Assembly: GCA_964472715.1 (NCBI GenBank)
Contig: CAYYMT010000015.1
Coordinates: forward strand, 1-45,428
DNA: 45,428 bases
Direction: 5' to 3'
From: JAFGTP01 sp964472715
GTDB taxonomy: Bacteria; Fidelibacterota; UBA2242; JAFGTP01
The translations under genes and the position numbers were made by a program. How positions within the stretch are numbered: the stretch's first letter is position 1; each line of letters opens with the position of its first letter. Positions 16,770 to 25,450 of this stretch are shown here, piece by piece. Below the pieces are notes generated by a model that was given only the letters and a program-made list of their open reading frames with translations, made no database searches and was not told the origin of the DNA.

Positions 16770-17701
16770 TGGATATCCTTTCTGTCGATAATTTTTGGAC
16801 CCTGATCATTGATTTGGGAAACATAAACCTGACAGCCGATAGAAGCATATAATTGTTGCCACTGGCCAGCGATTTGGTCAGCGATTGCCGGATCATTGGA
16901 TAGGGCAAAAATACTGGGGCCGGAGCCAGAAATACCGCCGCCCAGACCATTGGCGTTTTCAATTATTTTCATGGCATCATCAAATTGCGGGATTAACCGG
17001 GAGCGATAAGGTTCCGCCAGCAGATCCCGCAATGAATTTTTCATCATGTCAAAATCAGCCGTGTAAAGGGCCGCTAAAAAACCACCCAAATATCCCATTT
17101 GCCGAACGGCTGTACTGAGCGATATTTCCTTTGGCAAAAGATTGCGCGCATCGGCTGTTTTGATCTCCACATCAGGATGAACCACTGTGCAATAGAGATT
17201 GTCCGGCGCGGATATTTTTTTGATTTTCAGGGGTATATAGCTGTTGATCAATATGAATCCGCCAAAGAGGGACGGCGCGATATTATCAGCATGTCCGGCG
17301 CCACAGGCGGCTTTTTCCGCTGCCAGGCCAAATGCCAGCAACTGTTCGTCATCGCAAATATTATCAAACAATTGATTCAGTCCGAACAGCGTGGCGGCAG
17401 CACCGGCGGCACTGGAGCCTAGTCCGCTACCGATGGGCATTTGCTTGTCCAGGATAATATTGGCGCCATTGCCTGGTGCAAAGTGTTCCAGAAATTTCAG
17501 CGCAGCCACACCGCAGGTATTTTTCACAGGATCTGTGGGTATCAGCTCATTACCAAGCACCTGAATATTGACTTCCGGTTTGTCGGTTAATGTCAATTCC
17601 ACAATATCGCCGGGTTCATTGATGGCGAAGCCAAGCATGTCATAGCCGCATTTTGAATTTCCCACCGAGGCCGGCGCAAAAACTTTGATTGATTTTGTCA
17701 T
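16766..17701 (-). CDS. thrB: homoserine kinase
   Basis: A 311-residue GHMP-family kinase that phosphorylates homoserine. The ATP-binding motif PIGSGLGSSAAG is at residues 89-100, and a C-terminal Gly-rich loop (GGGISGSGPSIFAL) completes the family pattern. Its length is normal. It overlaps thrA by one base and thrC by four, so the three proteins are probably made in fixed ratio from one mRNA. Confidence 0.97.
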   Translation of the reverse strand: MTKSIKVFAPASVGNSKCGYDMLGFAINEPGDIVELTLTDKPEVNIQVLGNELIPTDPVKNTCGVAALKFLEHFAPGNGANIILDKQMPIGSGLGSSAAGAAATLFGLNQLFDNICDDEQLLAFGLAAEKAACGAGHADNIAPSLFGGFILINSYIPLKIKKISAPDNLYCTVVHPDVEIKTADARNLLPKEISLSTAVRQMGYLGGFLAALYTADFDMMKNSLRDLLAEPYRSRLIPQFDDAMKIIENANGLGGGISGSGPSIFALSNDPAIADQIAGQWQQLYASIGCQVYVSQINDQGPKIIDRKDIQ

Positions 17702-20166
17702 TAGTACACCCGCTTCATAATTACAGTATTGGCAATTTTAAAAATATCGGCAAAGACGCCGGCAGCAGTCACTTCTGCGCCGGCACCGGCTCCCTTGATC
17801 ACCAGTGGGATCGGGTAGCGATCGGTGGTAATGGCAATGATATTGTCACTGCCCTGCAGCGAATAAAAAGGATGGGAGTTGTCAAGGGCTTTTATCTCGA
17901 TGGATGCTTTACCCTTTTCGTATTTGGCGATCCAGGACAGTTTTTTGTTCTCAGACCGGGCCTTTTGTTGTTTTTCACTGAAGTGTTGGTCGTAGGATTT
18001 GAGTTTGTCAAAGAAATCATCGATGGAATCGGCCTGCATACATTCTTCCGGCAGGATCTGCTCAACTTCGATGTCTTCCATCTCCAGGGGCTGGCCTATT
18101 TCGCGGCTCAGCAATAATAATTTGCGGGCGAAGTCCATGCCATTGAGATCATCCCGGGGATCCGGTTCGGTGTAGCCTTTTTCCATAGCGGTTTTGACGA
18201 TTTCGCTGAAGTTCTTATCAGCGGTGAAATTATTGAATATATAACTGATCGTACCGGACAAAATCGCTTCGATTTTTTGTATTCTGTCACCGGAATCCAA
18301 CAGGTCCTGAATCGTGCTGATAATCGGCAACCCGGCGCCGGCATTGGTTTCATAAAGATATTGCACATTATTTTTGTGGGATAATTCCTGCAAATTTTGG
18401 TATTCGGAATATTTTCGTGTATTGGCCTGTTTATTGGCGGCCACTACGGAAACTCCGGCTTTCAAAAAGTCACCATAGCTGCGGCTGATATAGTCGCTGG
18501 CGGTACAGTCCACAAATACGCAATGGGTCAGTTTTTCCTTTTGAATGAATTTTAGATATTCCGAAGGAGCGGATTTGATTTTGCTTATTTCCAACTCTTT
18601 CCGGAAATTGTCCAGTTTGATACCGTCGGCTGACAGGAGCATTTTCCGGCTATTGGCCAGGCCGGCCACAATTAGGTTAAGTTTTTTATTGTTCAGCAAG
18701 CGACTGTAATTTTCTTTGATCTGCCTAAGTAACTCGGAACTGATCAATCCCACACCGGCAATGAACAGGTAGAGTTTTGATTCCAGGGCAAAGAAGGATT
18801 CATGAACTGCGTTGAGGGCCATTTTTTCGTCGGTTTTGCGAATGACCACAGAAATATTGAGTTCCGATGATCCCTGGGCAATGGCAACCACATTGACATT
18901 TTTCTCAGCCAGAGCCTCAAAGAGTTTTCCGGAAATTCCAGGGGTATGCTGCATCTGTTCACCAACAATCGCAATGATGGAAAGGTCTTTTTCAATTTTG
19001 ACACGGTCAATGAATTTACTGCCGATTTCCGCGGCAAATTCCTCTTCCAGACATTCTCTGGCCAGTTCTGCAAATTCCGGTTTGATGGCCGCGCAGATGG
19101 AATGTTCCGAACTGGCCTGGGAGATCAGGATTACATTGATCTTGTTTCGCGCCAGGGCTGCAAACATACGAGAAGCTGTTCCTTCAATACCGATCATGCC
19201 GCTTCCCTGCAGGGTGATCAGAGCGACATTATCGATGGAAGTAACGCCTTTTGCCAGGCAGTGGTCTGAGGGTTTATTGGTGATCACTGTTCCCGGTACG
19301 TCAGGTTCAAAAGTATTTTTGATGATGCAGGGAATATCATGGTCCATTAAGGGCTGAACAGTCAGGGGATGAATGACTTTGGCCCCAAAGTGTGACATTT
19401 CCATTGCTTCCACATAACTGATGGAGGGCAGGGGAAAGGCGTCTTTGACTTTGCGCGGGTCGGCGCTCATGACGCCGGAAACATCGGTCCATATTTCCAC
19501 ATGGTCGGCATTCAGAGCCGCGCCATAAATAGCGGCCGTCAGATCAGAGCCGCTGCGGCCGATCGTGGTGGTTGTGCCCTTTCTGGAGGAGGCGATAAAG
19601 CCGGTGGAAACATAGAGGGCTTTTGAATCATTAATAGCCTGCTTTATATTTTTCGCGGTGGTAAAAAAATCAATTCGCGCGCCGGTGTACCTTTCGTCGG
19701 TAACAAAAGTTTTCCTTGTGTCCACATATATATTTTTTATTCCCCGGGAATTTAAATATTCGGAAATAATGGTGTTGGACAGTCGCTCGCCAAAGCTCTG
19801 CAGTAGATCCAGTGATTTCGGTGACATTTCCTTGAGCAGGTACATGCCGTGGGTGATTTCATCGATTTCCGTAAACATTGAATTGATTTTGTTGGTGATG
19901 ATATTGTTTAAATTTTTATCAGTAAACAAATCATTTACATAAGTCAGATGTTTTGTGAAAATTTTTTCATTGGTCAGGGTGTAACTATTATCACCCTTTT
20001 CCGCTTGTTCTCCGGCTTTGATCAATAGATTGGTAATACCGGAAAATGCCGAAAAAACAGCAATAATTCCGGGCTTTTCGGCTTGTGCCGCTTGTATAAT
20101 TTCAGAAACCTTTTTGATGAGCACGGGGCTTCCCAGTGAGGTTCCGCCAAACTTTAATACTTTCAT
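17701..20166 (-). CDS. thrA: bifunctional aspartokinase / homoserine dehydrogenase
   Basis: An 821-residue fusion, close to the E. coli ThrA length. The N-terminal kinase starts with VLKFGGTSLGSP and contains TIGRSGSDLTAA. Two ACT regulatory domains follow (ALITLQGSGMIGIEG and AIVGEQMQHTPGISG), the place where threonine inhibits the known enzymes. The homoserine dehydrogenase half begins at LFIAGVGLISSELL (NAD(P)-binding) and includes NAGAGLPII and the GTISYIFNN core. It catalyses the first and third steps of threonine synthesis; the middle enzyme (Asd) is not in the window. The ribosome site is AAGGAT. An intrinsic terminator lies 22 nt upstream of the start. Confidence 0.97.
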   Translation of the reverse strand: MKVLKFGGTSLGSPVLIKKVSEIIQAAQAEKPGIIAVFSAFSGITNLLIKAGEQAEKGDNSYTLTNEKIFTKHLTYVNDLFTDKNLNNIITNKINSMFTEIDEITHGMYLLKEMSPKSLDLLQSFGERLSNTIISEYLNSRGIKNIYVDTRKTFVTDERYTGARIDFFTTAKNIKQAINDSKALYVSTGFIASSRKGTTTTIGRSGSDLTAAIYGAALNADHVEIWTDVSGVMSADPRKVKDAFPLPSISYVEAMEMSHFGAKVIHPLTVQPLMDHDIPCIIKNTFEPDVPGTVITNKPSDHCLAKGVTSIDNVALITLQGSGMIGIEGTASRMFAALARNKINVILISQASSEHSICAAIKPEFAELARECLEEEFAAEIGSKFIDRVKIEKDLSIIAIVGEQMQHTPGISGKLFEALAEKNVNVVAIAQGSSELNISVVIRKTDEKMALNAVHESFFALESKLYLFIAGVGLISSELLRQIKENYSRLLNNKKLNLIVAGLANSRKMLLSADGIKLDNFRKELEISKIKSAPSEYLKFIQKEKLTHCVFVDCTASDYISRSYGDFLKAGVSVVAANKQANTRKYSEYQNLQELSHKNNVQYLYETNAGAGLPIISTIQDLLDSGDRIQKIEAILSGTISYIFNNFTADKNFSEIVKTAMEKGYTEPDPRDDLNGMDFARKLLLLSREIGQPLEMEDIEVEQILPEECMQADSIDDFFDKLKSYDQHFSEKQQKARSENKKLSWIAKYEKGKASIEIKALDNSHPFYSLQGSDNIIAITTDRYPIPLVIKGAGAGAEVTAAGVFADIFKIANTVIMKRVY

Positions 20167-20187
20167 GTCAATCCTTAGTTTATAAAT

Positions 20188-20234
20188 AAAAAAAGAGTTA
20201 AAAGATACAGCTCTCCCGGCTGCCTGTTAACTCT
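20188..20234 (-). terminator. leader terminator upstream of thrA (probable attenuator)
   Basis: On the minus strand AGAGTTAA (20227-20234 complement) pairs with TTAACTCT (20194-20201 complement), with an inner CAGC/GCTG pairing, and a run of seven T residues follows (A-run 20188-20194). No minus-strand gene ends upstream of it; the neighbouring gene is divergent. It therefore lies in the 5' leader of thrABC, where it would stop transcription before thrA unless something disrupts it. Confidence 0.72.
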
Positions 20235-20488
20235 CTCTGTCCCTTATTCCTTGAAAGCCAAATATATTGAGTTTTTCTTGAGCTTGCAATATAAAATTGC
20301 CGGAAAGCCCATTTTTGTAATTTTTATAATGATAAAATCCGGGTACACTAAAATCATCCATGATCCCGAAAAATTCTGCCGGAGATTTATATTATTGAAA
20401 AAATAAAGATGGATTCATTGAAACTTTCATCATTCAAAATATTTTAAGTATATTGTCTATGTATCCTGAAAAATAATGAGGAGAAATT
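20235..20488. other. divergent spacer between thrA leader and the Bax inhibitor-1 family gene
   Basis: It holds the promoters for both directions. On the minus strand a 22-codon ORF (20312 to 20244) starts with ATG and stops 10 nt before the terminator stem. It has two Ile codons (ATT, ATA), no Thr codon and no visible ribosome site, so it is only a weak leader-peptide candidate. A small stem GCAAT/ATTGC falls inside it. I saw no riboswitch or T-box consensus. Confidence 0.4.
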
Positions 20489-21232
20489 ATGCGAACTTCA
20501 AATCCGATATTTAAATCCAAAACTTTTAAGAATGCCCAGTCTTATGCCGGACAGTCAGTAATGACTGTAGATGGCACAATTAACAAAACTTTTCTGATGT
20601 TTTTTATATTGATCGCCGCCGCCGGTTACACCTGGACAAAATTCATGAATGCCTGGGATGCCTCGGCTGTCAGTCCCCTTATGATGATCGGGCTGATTGG
20701 CGGTCTGATTACGGCGCTGATCACAGTTTTTAATCCAAAAGGCGCCAAAATTACCGCGCCCCTTTATGCTTTTTTCGAAGGATTGTTGCTGGGTGGTTTG
20801 TCTGCCATTTTTGAGACCCAATATCCGGGAATTGTCATGAAAGCGGTGATGCTCACTATGGGTACCATGGGTATTATGTTGTTTCTCTATAAAAGCGGAA
20901 TAATTCAAGTGACCCAAAAATTCCGTCTGGGCGTGATTGCGGCTACCGGTGGTGTGGCTTTGTTCTACTTTCTATCTTTTATACTGAGTTGGTTTGGTGT
21001 GCAGATGCCGGGTGTTTTCGGCAGCGGACTCTTTGGAATCGGCTTTAGTTTGCTTGTTGTGGGAATTGCGGCATTGAACCTGGTGTTGGATTTTGATTTT
21101 ATCGACCAGGGTAGTGAAAGAGGATTGCCCCAATTCATGGAATGGTATGCGGCCTTTGGATTAATGGTAACATTGATCTGGCTTTATATTGAAATATTGC
21201 GGTTACTGACGAAATTAGCAGATAGAGGATAA
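20489..21232 (+). CDS. Bax inhibitor-1 / YccA-family membrane protein
   Basis: A 247-residue polytopic inner-membrane protein with about seven hydrophobic segments from residue 30 to the end. The N-terminal cytosolic stretch (NPIFKSKTFKNAQ) and the MTVDGTINKT entry into the first helix are typical of the bacterial BaxI_1 group. LNLVLDFDFIDQG, with its Asp residues in the sixth helix region, is the family's conserved motif. Relatives act as pH-sensitive Ca2+ leak channels or affect FtsH; no function is shown here. The ribosome site is GAGGAG. The next gene starts 2 nt after it. Confidence 0.9.
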   Translation: MRTSNPIFKSKTFKNAQSYAGQSVMTVDGTINKTFLMFFILIAAAGYTWTKFMNAWDASAVSPLMMIGLIGGLITALITVFNPKGAKITAPLYAFFEGLLLGGLSAIFETQYPGIVMKAVMLTMGTMGIMLFLYKSGIIQVTQKFRLGVIAATGGVALFYFLSFILSWFGVQMPGVFGSGLFGIGFSLLVVGIAALNLVLDFDFIDQGSERGLPQFMEWYAAFGLMVTLIWLYIEILRLLTKLADRG

Positions 21233-21234
21233 CA

Positions 21235-21987
21235 ATGAAAAGAGATAAAATTACGGATTATTTAAATGAAATTTTACAACCGGAACTTTTTAAGGATTAT
21301 GGGCCTAATGGGTTGCAGGTAGAGGGCCGGGATGAGGTCAAAAAAATAATCACCGGTGTGACGGGCTGTTTGGAATTGTTTGAGCGCGCAATAGAGGCTA
21401 AAGCCGATGGCATTTTGGTGCACCATGGTATTATCTGGTCTTTTCACAGGCCGACTTACACCGGACATTATAAAAAAAGAGTGAAAATGCTGCTTGAGAA
21501 TAATATTAATCTGTGGGGCTACCATTTGCCTATTGACGCCCATGAAAAATATGGCAACAATGCGGTGCTGGCGGAATTTTTTGATCTGCAGGACCCCGAA
21601 CCCTTTGGCGATTATAACGGAACAAAGATCGGTGTTCAGGGTGGTCTTAAAAATTCTGATCCGGAATACTATTTTGATAAAGTCCGGCGTGAATTGAATC
21701 CTAACGCGGTAATATTTCCTTACGGCCCGAAAAAAGTCAACACAATGGGAATCATTTCCGGTGGCGCTCAAAAGGAATTCAACCAGGCCATATCAGAAAA
21801 TCTTGATATGTATATTACCGGTGAAGCCAGCGAATATAATATGCACCTCTCCAAAGAGGAAGGTGTCCATTTTATCTCCGCCGGCCACCATGCAACAGAA
21901 CGGTTTGGTGTTCGCAGAATCGGGGATTTGCTAAGGCAGAATATGGGGTTGGAAGTGGAATTCATCGACATTCCCAACCCTGTTTAA
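21235..21987 (+). CDS. Nif3-like dinuclear metal centre protein (YbgI family)
   Basis: A 250-residue member of the NIF3 family, widely conserved hexameric ring proteins with a two-metal site. The probable metal ligands are visible: His63/His64 in LVHHGIIW, Asp101 in HLPIDAH, and His218/Glu222 in GHHATERFG. The opening GPNGLQVEG is the family's signature. The short form lacks the inserted PII-like domain. The biochemical role is not settled; GTP cyclohydrolase-like and Fe-related roles have been proposed. It is coupled to the gene before it by a 2-nt gap. Confidence 0.93.
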   Translation: MKRDKITDYLNEILQPELFKDYGPNGLQVEGRDEVKKIITGVTGCLELFERAIEAKADGILVHHGIIWSFHRPTYTGHYKKRVKMLLENNINLWGYHLPIDAHEKYGNNAVLAEFFDLQDPEPFGDYNGTKIGVQGGLKNSDPEYYFDKVRRELNPNAVIFPYGPKKVNTMGIISGGAQKEFNQAISENLDMYITGEASEYNMHLSKEEGVHFISAGHHATERFGVRRIGDLLRQNMGLEVEFIDIPNPV

Positions 21988-22007
21988 AACAATTTATATT
22001 TAAACAG
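21980..22007. repeat. 9-bp perfect inverted repeat at the end of the Nif3 gene
   Basis: CTGTTTAAA (21980-21988) and TTTAAACAG (21999-22007), overlapping the stop codon. Only three T residues follow, so it is at best a weak terminator. Confidence 0.45.
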
Positions 22008-22139
22008 TTTGCCGGGATTATTTTTAGTTATTGCAGAAATAACCAAAAAAAATAAAAAAAATAAAAAACAGCTTAGGATTTTAAATTTAACCTGTATAAA
22101 TTATTCCTGTATTTTTTTGAACTTTTTAGGAGAATTAAG

Positions 22140-22385
22140 ATGAACATTTATGTAGGAAACATTTCCTATTCGACTAGTGAAGATGACTTAAAAGAACTTT
22201 TCGGTCAGTATGGTGAAGTGACAAGTGTAAAAATTATCACAGACCGTGAAACAGGACGCTCAAAAGGGTTTGGTTTCGTGGAAATGGCAGATGATGCTGC
22301 CGGACAAGAAGCTATTGAAGAAGTTAACGGAAAAGAAGTTGGCGGTAGAAATTTAAAAGTTAACGTGGCTCGACCAAGAAGATAA
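22140..22385 (+). CDS. RRM-domain RNA-binding protein
   Basis: An 81-residue protein that is a single RNA-recognition motif. RNP2 is IYVGNI (3-8) and RNP1 is KGFGFVEM (42-49), with the aromatic residues that stack on RNA. The short basic tail (VNVARPRR) matches bacterial Rbp proteins of cyanobacteria and FCB lineages, often cold-induced RNA chaperones. The start has a strong AGGAG site and follows an unusually A-rich, roughly 150-nt upstream region that may be a regulatory 5' UTR. It has its own terminator. Confidence 0.96.
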   Translation: MNIYVGNISYSTSEDDLKELFGQYGEVTSVKIITDRETGRSKGFGFVEMADDAAGQEAIEEVNGKEVGGRNLKVNVARPRR

Positions 22386-22407
22386 AACGTTATTCAATAG
22401 ATTTTTC

Positions 22408-22436
22408 AAAGGCGTTCATTTTATGAACGCCTTTTT
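22408..22436 (+). terminator. intrinsic terminator after the RRM gene
   Basis: AAAGGCGTTCAT (22408-22419) pairs with ATGAACGCCTTT (22423-22434), loop TTT, and is followed by T residues. It touches the stop codon of the convergent TPR gene and may serve that strand weakly. Confidence 0.9.
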
Positions 22437-22980
22437 AATTTCTGTTCTTTTTTAAAGTGGCTAATAATTGACGCGCCATTTCCGGAGTGAATTCTTCGGG
22501 CTTTTCATCTTTATTTTTGTTCTCATTGATTTCCTCGCCCCGCTGATTGAAATGTTTACAGACTATCAGGGCTTCCTTGTGGCCCAGTGCGCCAGCCTCC
22601 AGAAAATTTTCCACGGCTTTCTCATGCTGATCCAGTTTCATGTGTACAGAGGCCTTATTATAGTAGGCATTTTTATATTTAGGATTCAGGGTCACTGCAA
22701 TACTGTAATCATTCAGCGCCTTATCATATTCCTGTAAATTAACATAAGCCATAGCGCGATTGTAGTAAAATTCTTCATAGGTGGGATCGATATCAATGGC
22801 CCTGGACAGGTCTTCCGCTGCTTCAGCAAAATTTTTTAAATGAAGATAACAACTGGAACGATGCAGCAGGGATTCCAGAATTTTTTCTTCATTTTCAATT
22901 GATTCGGTAAAGGATTTAATGGCGTTCCTGAATTGGTTGCATTCCACCTGTTTCAATCCTTTTTCATAATGGTTACTCAT
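22435..22980 (-). CDS. tetratricopeptide-repeat protein
   Basis: A 181-residue soluble protein with about four TPR units. The clearest are AEAAEDLSRAIDIDPTYEEFYYNRAMAY-type repeats around residues 50-125, each with the A/Y-x-x-x-A-L/A pattern and a Pro between helices. There is no signal peptide or membrane segment. The C-terminal 40 residues are charged (Glu/Lys/Asn rich). TPR proteins act as scaffolds, and no partner can be inferred from the neighbours. The convergent RRM gene shares its terminator region. Confidence 0.88.
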   Translation of the reverse strand: MSNHYEKGLKQVECNQFRNAIKSFTESIENEEKILESLLHRSSCYLHLKNFAEAAEDLSRAIDIDPTYEEFYYNRAMAYVNLQEYDKALNDYSIAVTLNPKYKNAYYNKASVHMKLDQHEKAVENFLEAGALGHKEALIVCKHFNQRGEEINENKNKDEKPEEFTPEMARQLLATLKKNRN

Positions 22981-23221
22981 TTTTACTCCAATAAGATTAT
23001 CATCAAAAAGAGTCCAAATTTAATCCTTAAGACTTAAAAATCCAATTCCGGTATTTCTATTCATTTATATGAAGATTGGTTTCTTCATGGTTTCTGCTTA
23101 TGATTTTTATGTTGTTTTTAATAAAAACTTTTAATAATTATGAAACTGTTTGATATATTATTGGTATATTTTTAAGGCAATATGTTAATTTTGTAATTTT
23201 GAAGGCAACTTTATCAGGGAT

Positions 23222-24271
23222 ATGAATAAGAGCATAAATATTGCGGTAGATGTAATGGGCGGCGATGATAGTCCGGCGGTTCCGGTAAAAGCCTGTGCCA
23301 GAGCGTCATTGCAAATGGATGCCGGTTTTTGCCTGATCGGGGATGAGGAAAAAATCAACAAACTGCTTGAGCAGGAAAAGCATGATCCCGGTAAGATCAC
23401 TATTTTACATACCTTTGACCATATTGGCGATAATGAATTCCCACGCAACATTATACGCCAGAAAAAAAACGCTTCCATGAACCTGGCGGTCAAAATGTGT
23501 GGCAATGATAAGGCTCAGGCTGTGGTTTCGGCCGGAAATACCGGCGCCTATATTTTGTCATCCCTGAAGAATATTCCCCGGATAAGAGGGATCAATAAAG
23601 TCGCTATCGTCTCACTCTTTCCCACGAAAAAATTTCTGACCGGACGCAAAAAACATTACAGCCTGATATTGGATGTGGGTGCGAATAATGATTGCAGTGA
23701 TGAAGACCTGCTGCAATTTGCCATTATGGGAAAGATTTATTTTACAATACTCACCGGTAAGTTGAATCCAAAGATATACCTGCTGAATATTGGTGACGAA
23801 GCCCATAAAGGCGGAAAAATCCTGGTCAATGCTTACCAAAAACTATCGGATTATCCACACCTTGAGTTCAGAGGCAATATCGAAGGGAATAAGATTTTTA
23901 ACGGTGAAGCCGATGTCATTGTCACCGATGGTTTCGCCGGAAATGTTGTCTTGAAAACCACTGAAGGAATGGTAGAATCCCTGCTGGAAATAGGGAGGTT
24001 TGCCGCCCGGAAAAATTTTTTTTGGAAAGCCGGGCTTTACCTCTTGAACAGTGGAATTCAAAAAATCAAGCCGTTGCTGGATTATAGTGAATATGGCGGG
24101 GCGCCTTTACTGGGTTTCGAAAAAATTGTAGTCAAAGCCCATGGCCGCTCCAATGTCAAAGCCTTTTTTAATGCCATAAAAATCGCTAAAAAGAGTTATG
24201 AAAATCAATTAAGTAAAAAAATATCAGAAGAACTAACCAATAACCGGAAAAAGAATGAAATTAACGAATAA
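23222..24271 (+). CDS. plsX: phosphate acyltransferase PlsX
   Basis: A 349-residue soluble enzyme that makes acyl-phosphate from acyl-ACP, the first step of bacterial phospholipid synthesis with PlsY. The opening IAVDVMGGDDSP is the PlsX signature. AVVSAGNTGAYI, VGANNDC and VTDGFAGNVVLKTTEG are the other conserved blocks. The ribosome site CAGGGA is weak. It lacks the usual rpmF-plsX-fabH neighbours. Its 3' end overlaps the next gene by 17 bases, tying lipid synthesis to an export operon. Confidence 0.95.
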   Translation: MNKSINIAVDVMGGDDSPAVPVKACARASLQMDAGFCLIGDEEKINKLLEQEKHDPGKITILHTFDHIGDNEFPRNIIRQKKNASMNLAVKMCGNDKAQAVVSAGNTGAYILSSLKNIPRIRGINKVAIVSLFPTKKFLTGRKKHYSLILDVGANNDCSDEDLLQFAIMGKIYFTILTGKLNPKIYLLNIGDEAHKGGKILVNAYQKLSDYPHLEFRGNIEGNKIFNGEADVIVTDGFAGNVVLKTTEGMVESLLEIGRFAARKNFFWKAGLYLLNSGIQKIKPLLDYSEYGGAPLLGFEKIVVKAHGRSNVKAFFNAIKIAKKSYENQLSKKISEELTNNRKKNEINE

Positions 24272-25427
24272 TCTGAAATTAATTTTACTGCTGTGCCTGG
24301 CGGGCGTGGTATTGCTGTCTGGCAATGTCAACAAGCCTGTCAAAGAAAATATTATGATTACTTTGTCAGGGGAACTGAAGTCCCAGAATTCTACCCGGAT
24401 CATTGCCCCGCGTAACTGGAATCTGAATTATAAAATCCTCTATCTGCCGGAAGAGGGAAGTTGGGTGGAAAAAGGCGATACAGTCGTTGTCTTTGACAGC
24501 AAAGAAGTTGAACAACAACTGGATGAAGCCCGGCAACAACTGGAACAGCTGGAAAAACAAATGGTGGAAAAGCAACTTCGTAATCAACAAACCATCAAAG
24601 AAATAAAAAACCAGATCAGAACACTGGAAATCCAAAAAGAGATCACATTAAATCAATTGGAGCAATCCAAATATAATTCCGAAGCCGATCAGAAAACAGT
24701 TGAACTGGAATTGAAAAAAGTCGAATTAAATATCAAAAAAACCAGGCAAGCCCTGGAATCCCAGAAAATATTGAACCGGAATGATGAAAATGAAACTAAC
24801 CTGCAATTAGAACAATACCGTACCCGCATGGAAAATTACCGGGAAATGATCGATGACATGGTCATGACATCACCTAAATCCGGTATTGTAATCTATCATA
24901 AAACCGGACGCAGGGGACGGGGCGCCAAGGTTAAGATCGGGGATTCCATACGTCCAGCCAGTATTATTTTGCAAATACCGGATTTGAATAATATGCAGGT
25001 GGATATTGATCTCAGCGAAGTGGATATTTCGAAAATAAAACTGGGACAGCCGGCCGAAATACAGGTGCTGGCCTATCCGGATACCACCTTTTTGGGCGAG
25101 GTTGCTTATATTTCAAAAATTGCCGATGAAAGCGAAAAAAGCAAACTTCGTATTTATCCGGTCAGTGTTCATATTAACAGCCCCAGAAATTATCGTATGA
25201 AACCGGGCTTAACTGTCAAAGTGAGCATTGAAATCGGTAAAAATTCAGAAGGCTTTTCAGTTCCGGCCTGGTGTTTGTTTAAAGACGCCGACGGATATTT
25301 TGTGAAAACCGCTACCAGTCGATTGCCCGTAGCGGTCATCGATATTTATGATGGCAAGGCTTATGTTAGTGGCGCTCTAACCACTGATATGGAATTAAGA
25401 GAAAATATAAATATACCCAATTTTTAA
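24255..25427 (+). CDS. HlyD/RND-type periplasmic adaptor 1
   Basis: A 390-residue membrane-fusion protein. A hydrophobic N-terminal anchor or signal (about 8-24) precedes a lipoyl-like half (LPEEGSWVEKGDTVVVFD), a long Glu/Gln/Lys-rich coiled coil (about 78-200), the second lipoyl half (MVMTSPKSGIVIYHK), and a beta-barrel region (VDIDLSEVDISKIKLGQPAEIQV). Such adaptors bridge an inner-membrane transporter to TolC. It overlaps plsX by 17 nt. Pairing with a second adaptor gene directly behind it is unusual. Confidence 0.88.
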   Translation: MKLTNNLKLILLLCLAGVVLLSGNVNKPVKENIMITLSGELKSQNSTRIIAPRNWNLNYKILYLPEEGSWVEKGDTVVVFDSKEVEQQLDEARQQLEQLEKQMVEKQLRNQQTIKEIKNQIRTLEIQKEITLNQLEQSKYNSEADQKTVELELKKVELNIKKTRQALESQKILNRNDENETNLQLEQYRTRMENYREMIDDMVMTSPKSGIVIYHKTGRRGRGAKVKIGDSIRPASIILQIPDLNNMQVDIDLSEVDISKIKLGQPAEIQVLAYPDTTFLGEVAYISKIADESEKSKLRIYPVSVHINSPRNYRMKPGLTVKVSIEIGKNSEGFSVPAWCLFKDADGYFVKTATSRLPVAVIDIYDGKAYVSGALTTDMELRENINIPNF

Positions 25428-25450
25428 GTAACAGATCAAAAGGCAACCTT

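Noticed and set aside
20167..20340. T-box or lysine riboswitch in the thrA leader
   Set aside because: No AGGGTGG-type antiterminator sequence and no lysine-riboswitch core could be found; only the terminator and a weak small ORF are visible.
21988..22139. Terminator after the Nif3 gene
   Set aside because: The inverted repeat is followed by only three T residues, and the next hairpin (GTTATT/AATAAC) is followed by A residues; called only as a repeat.
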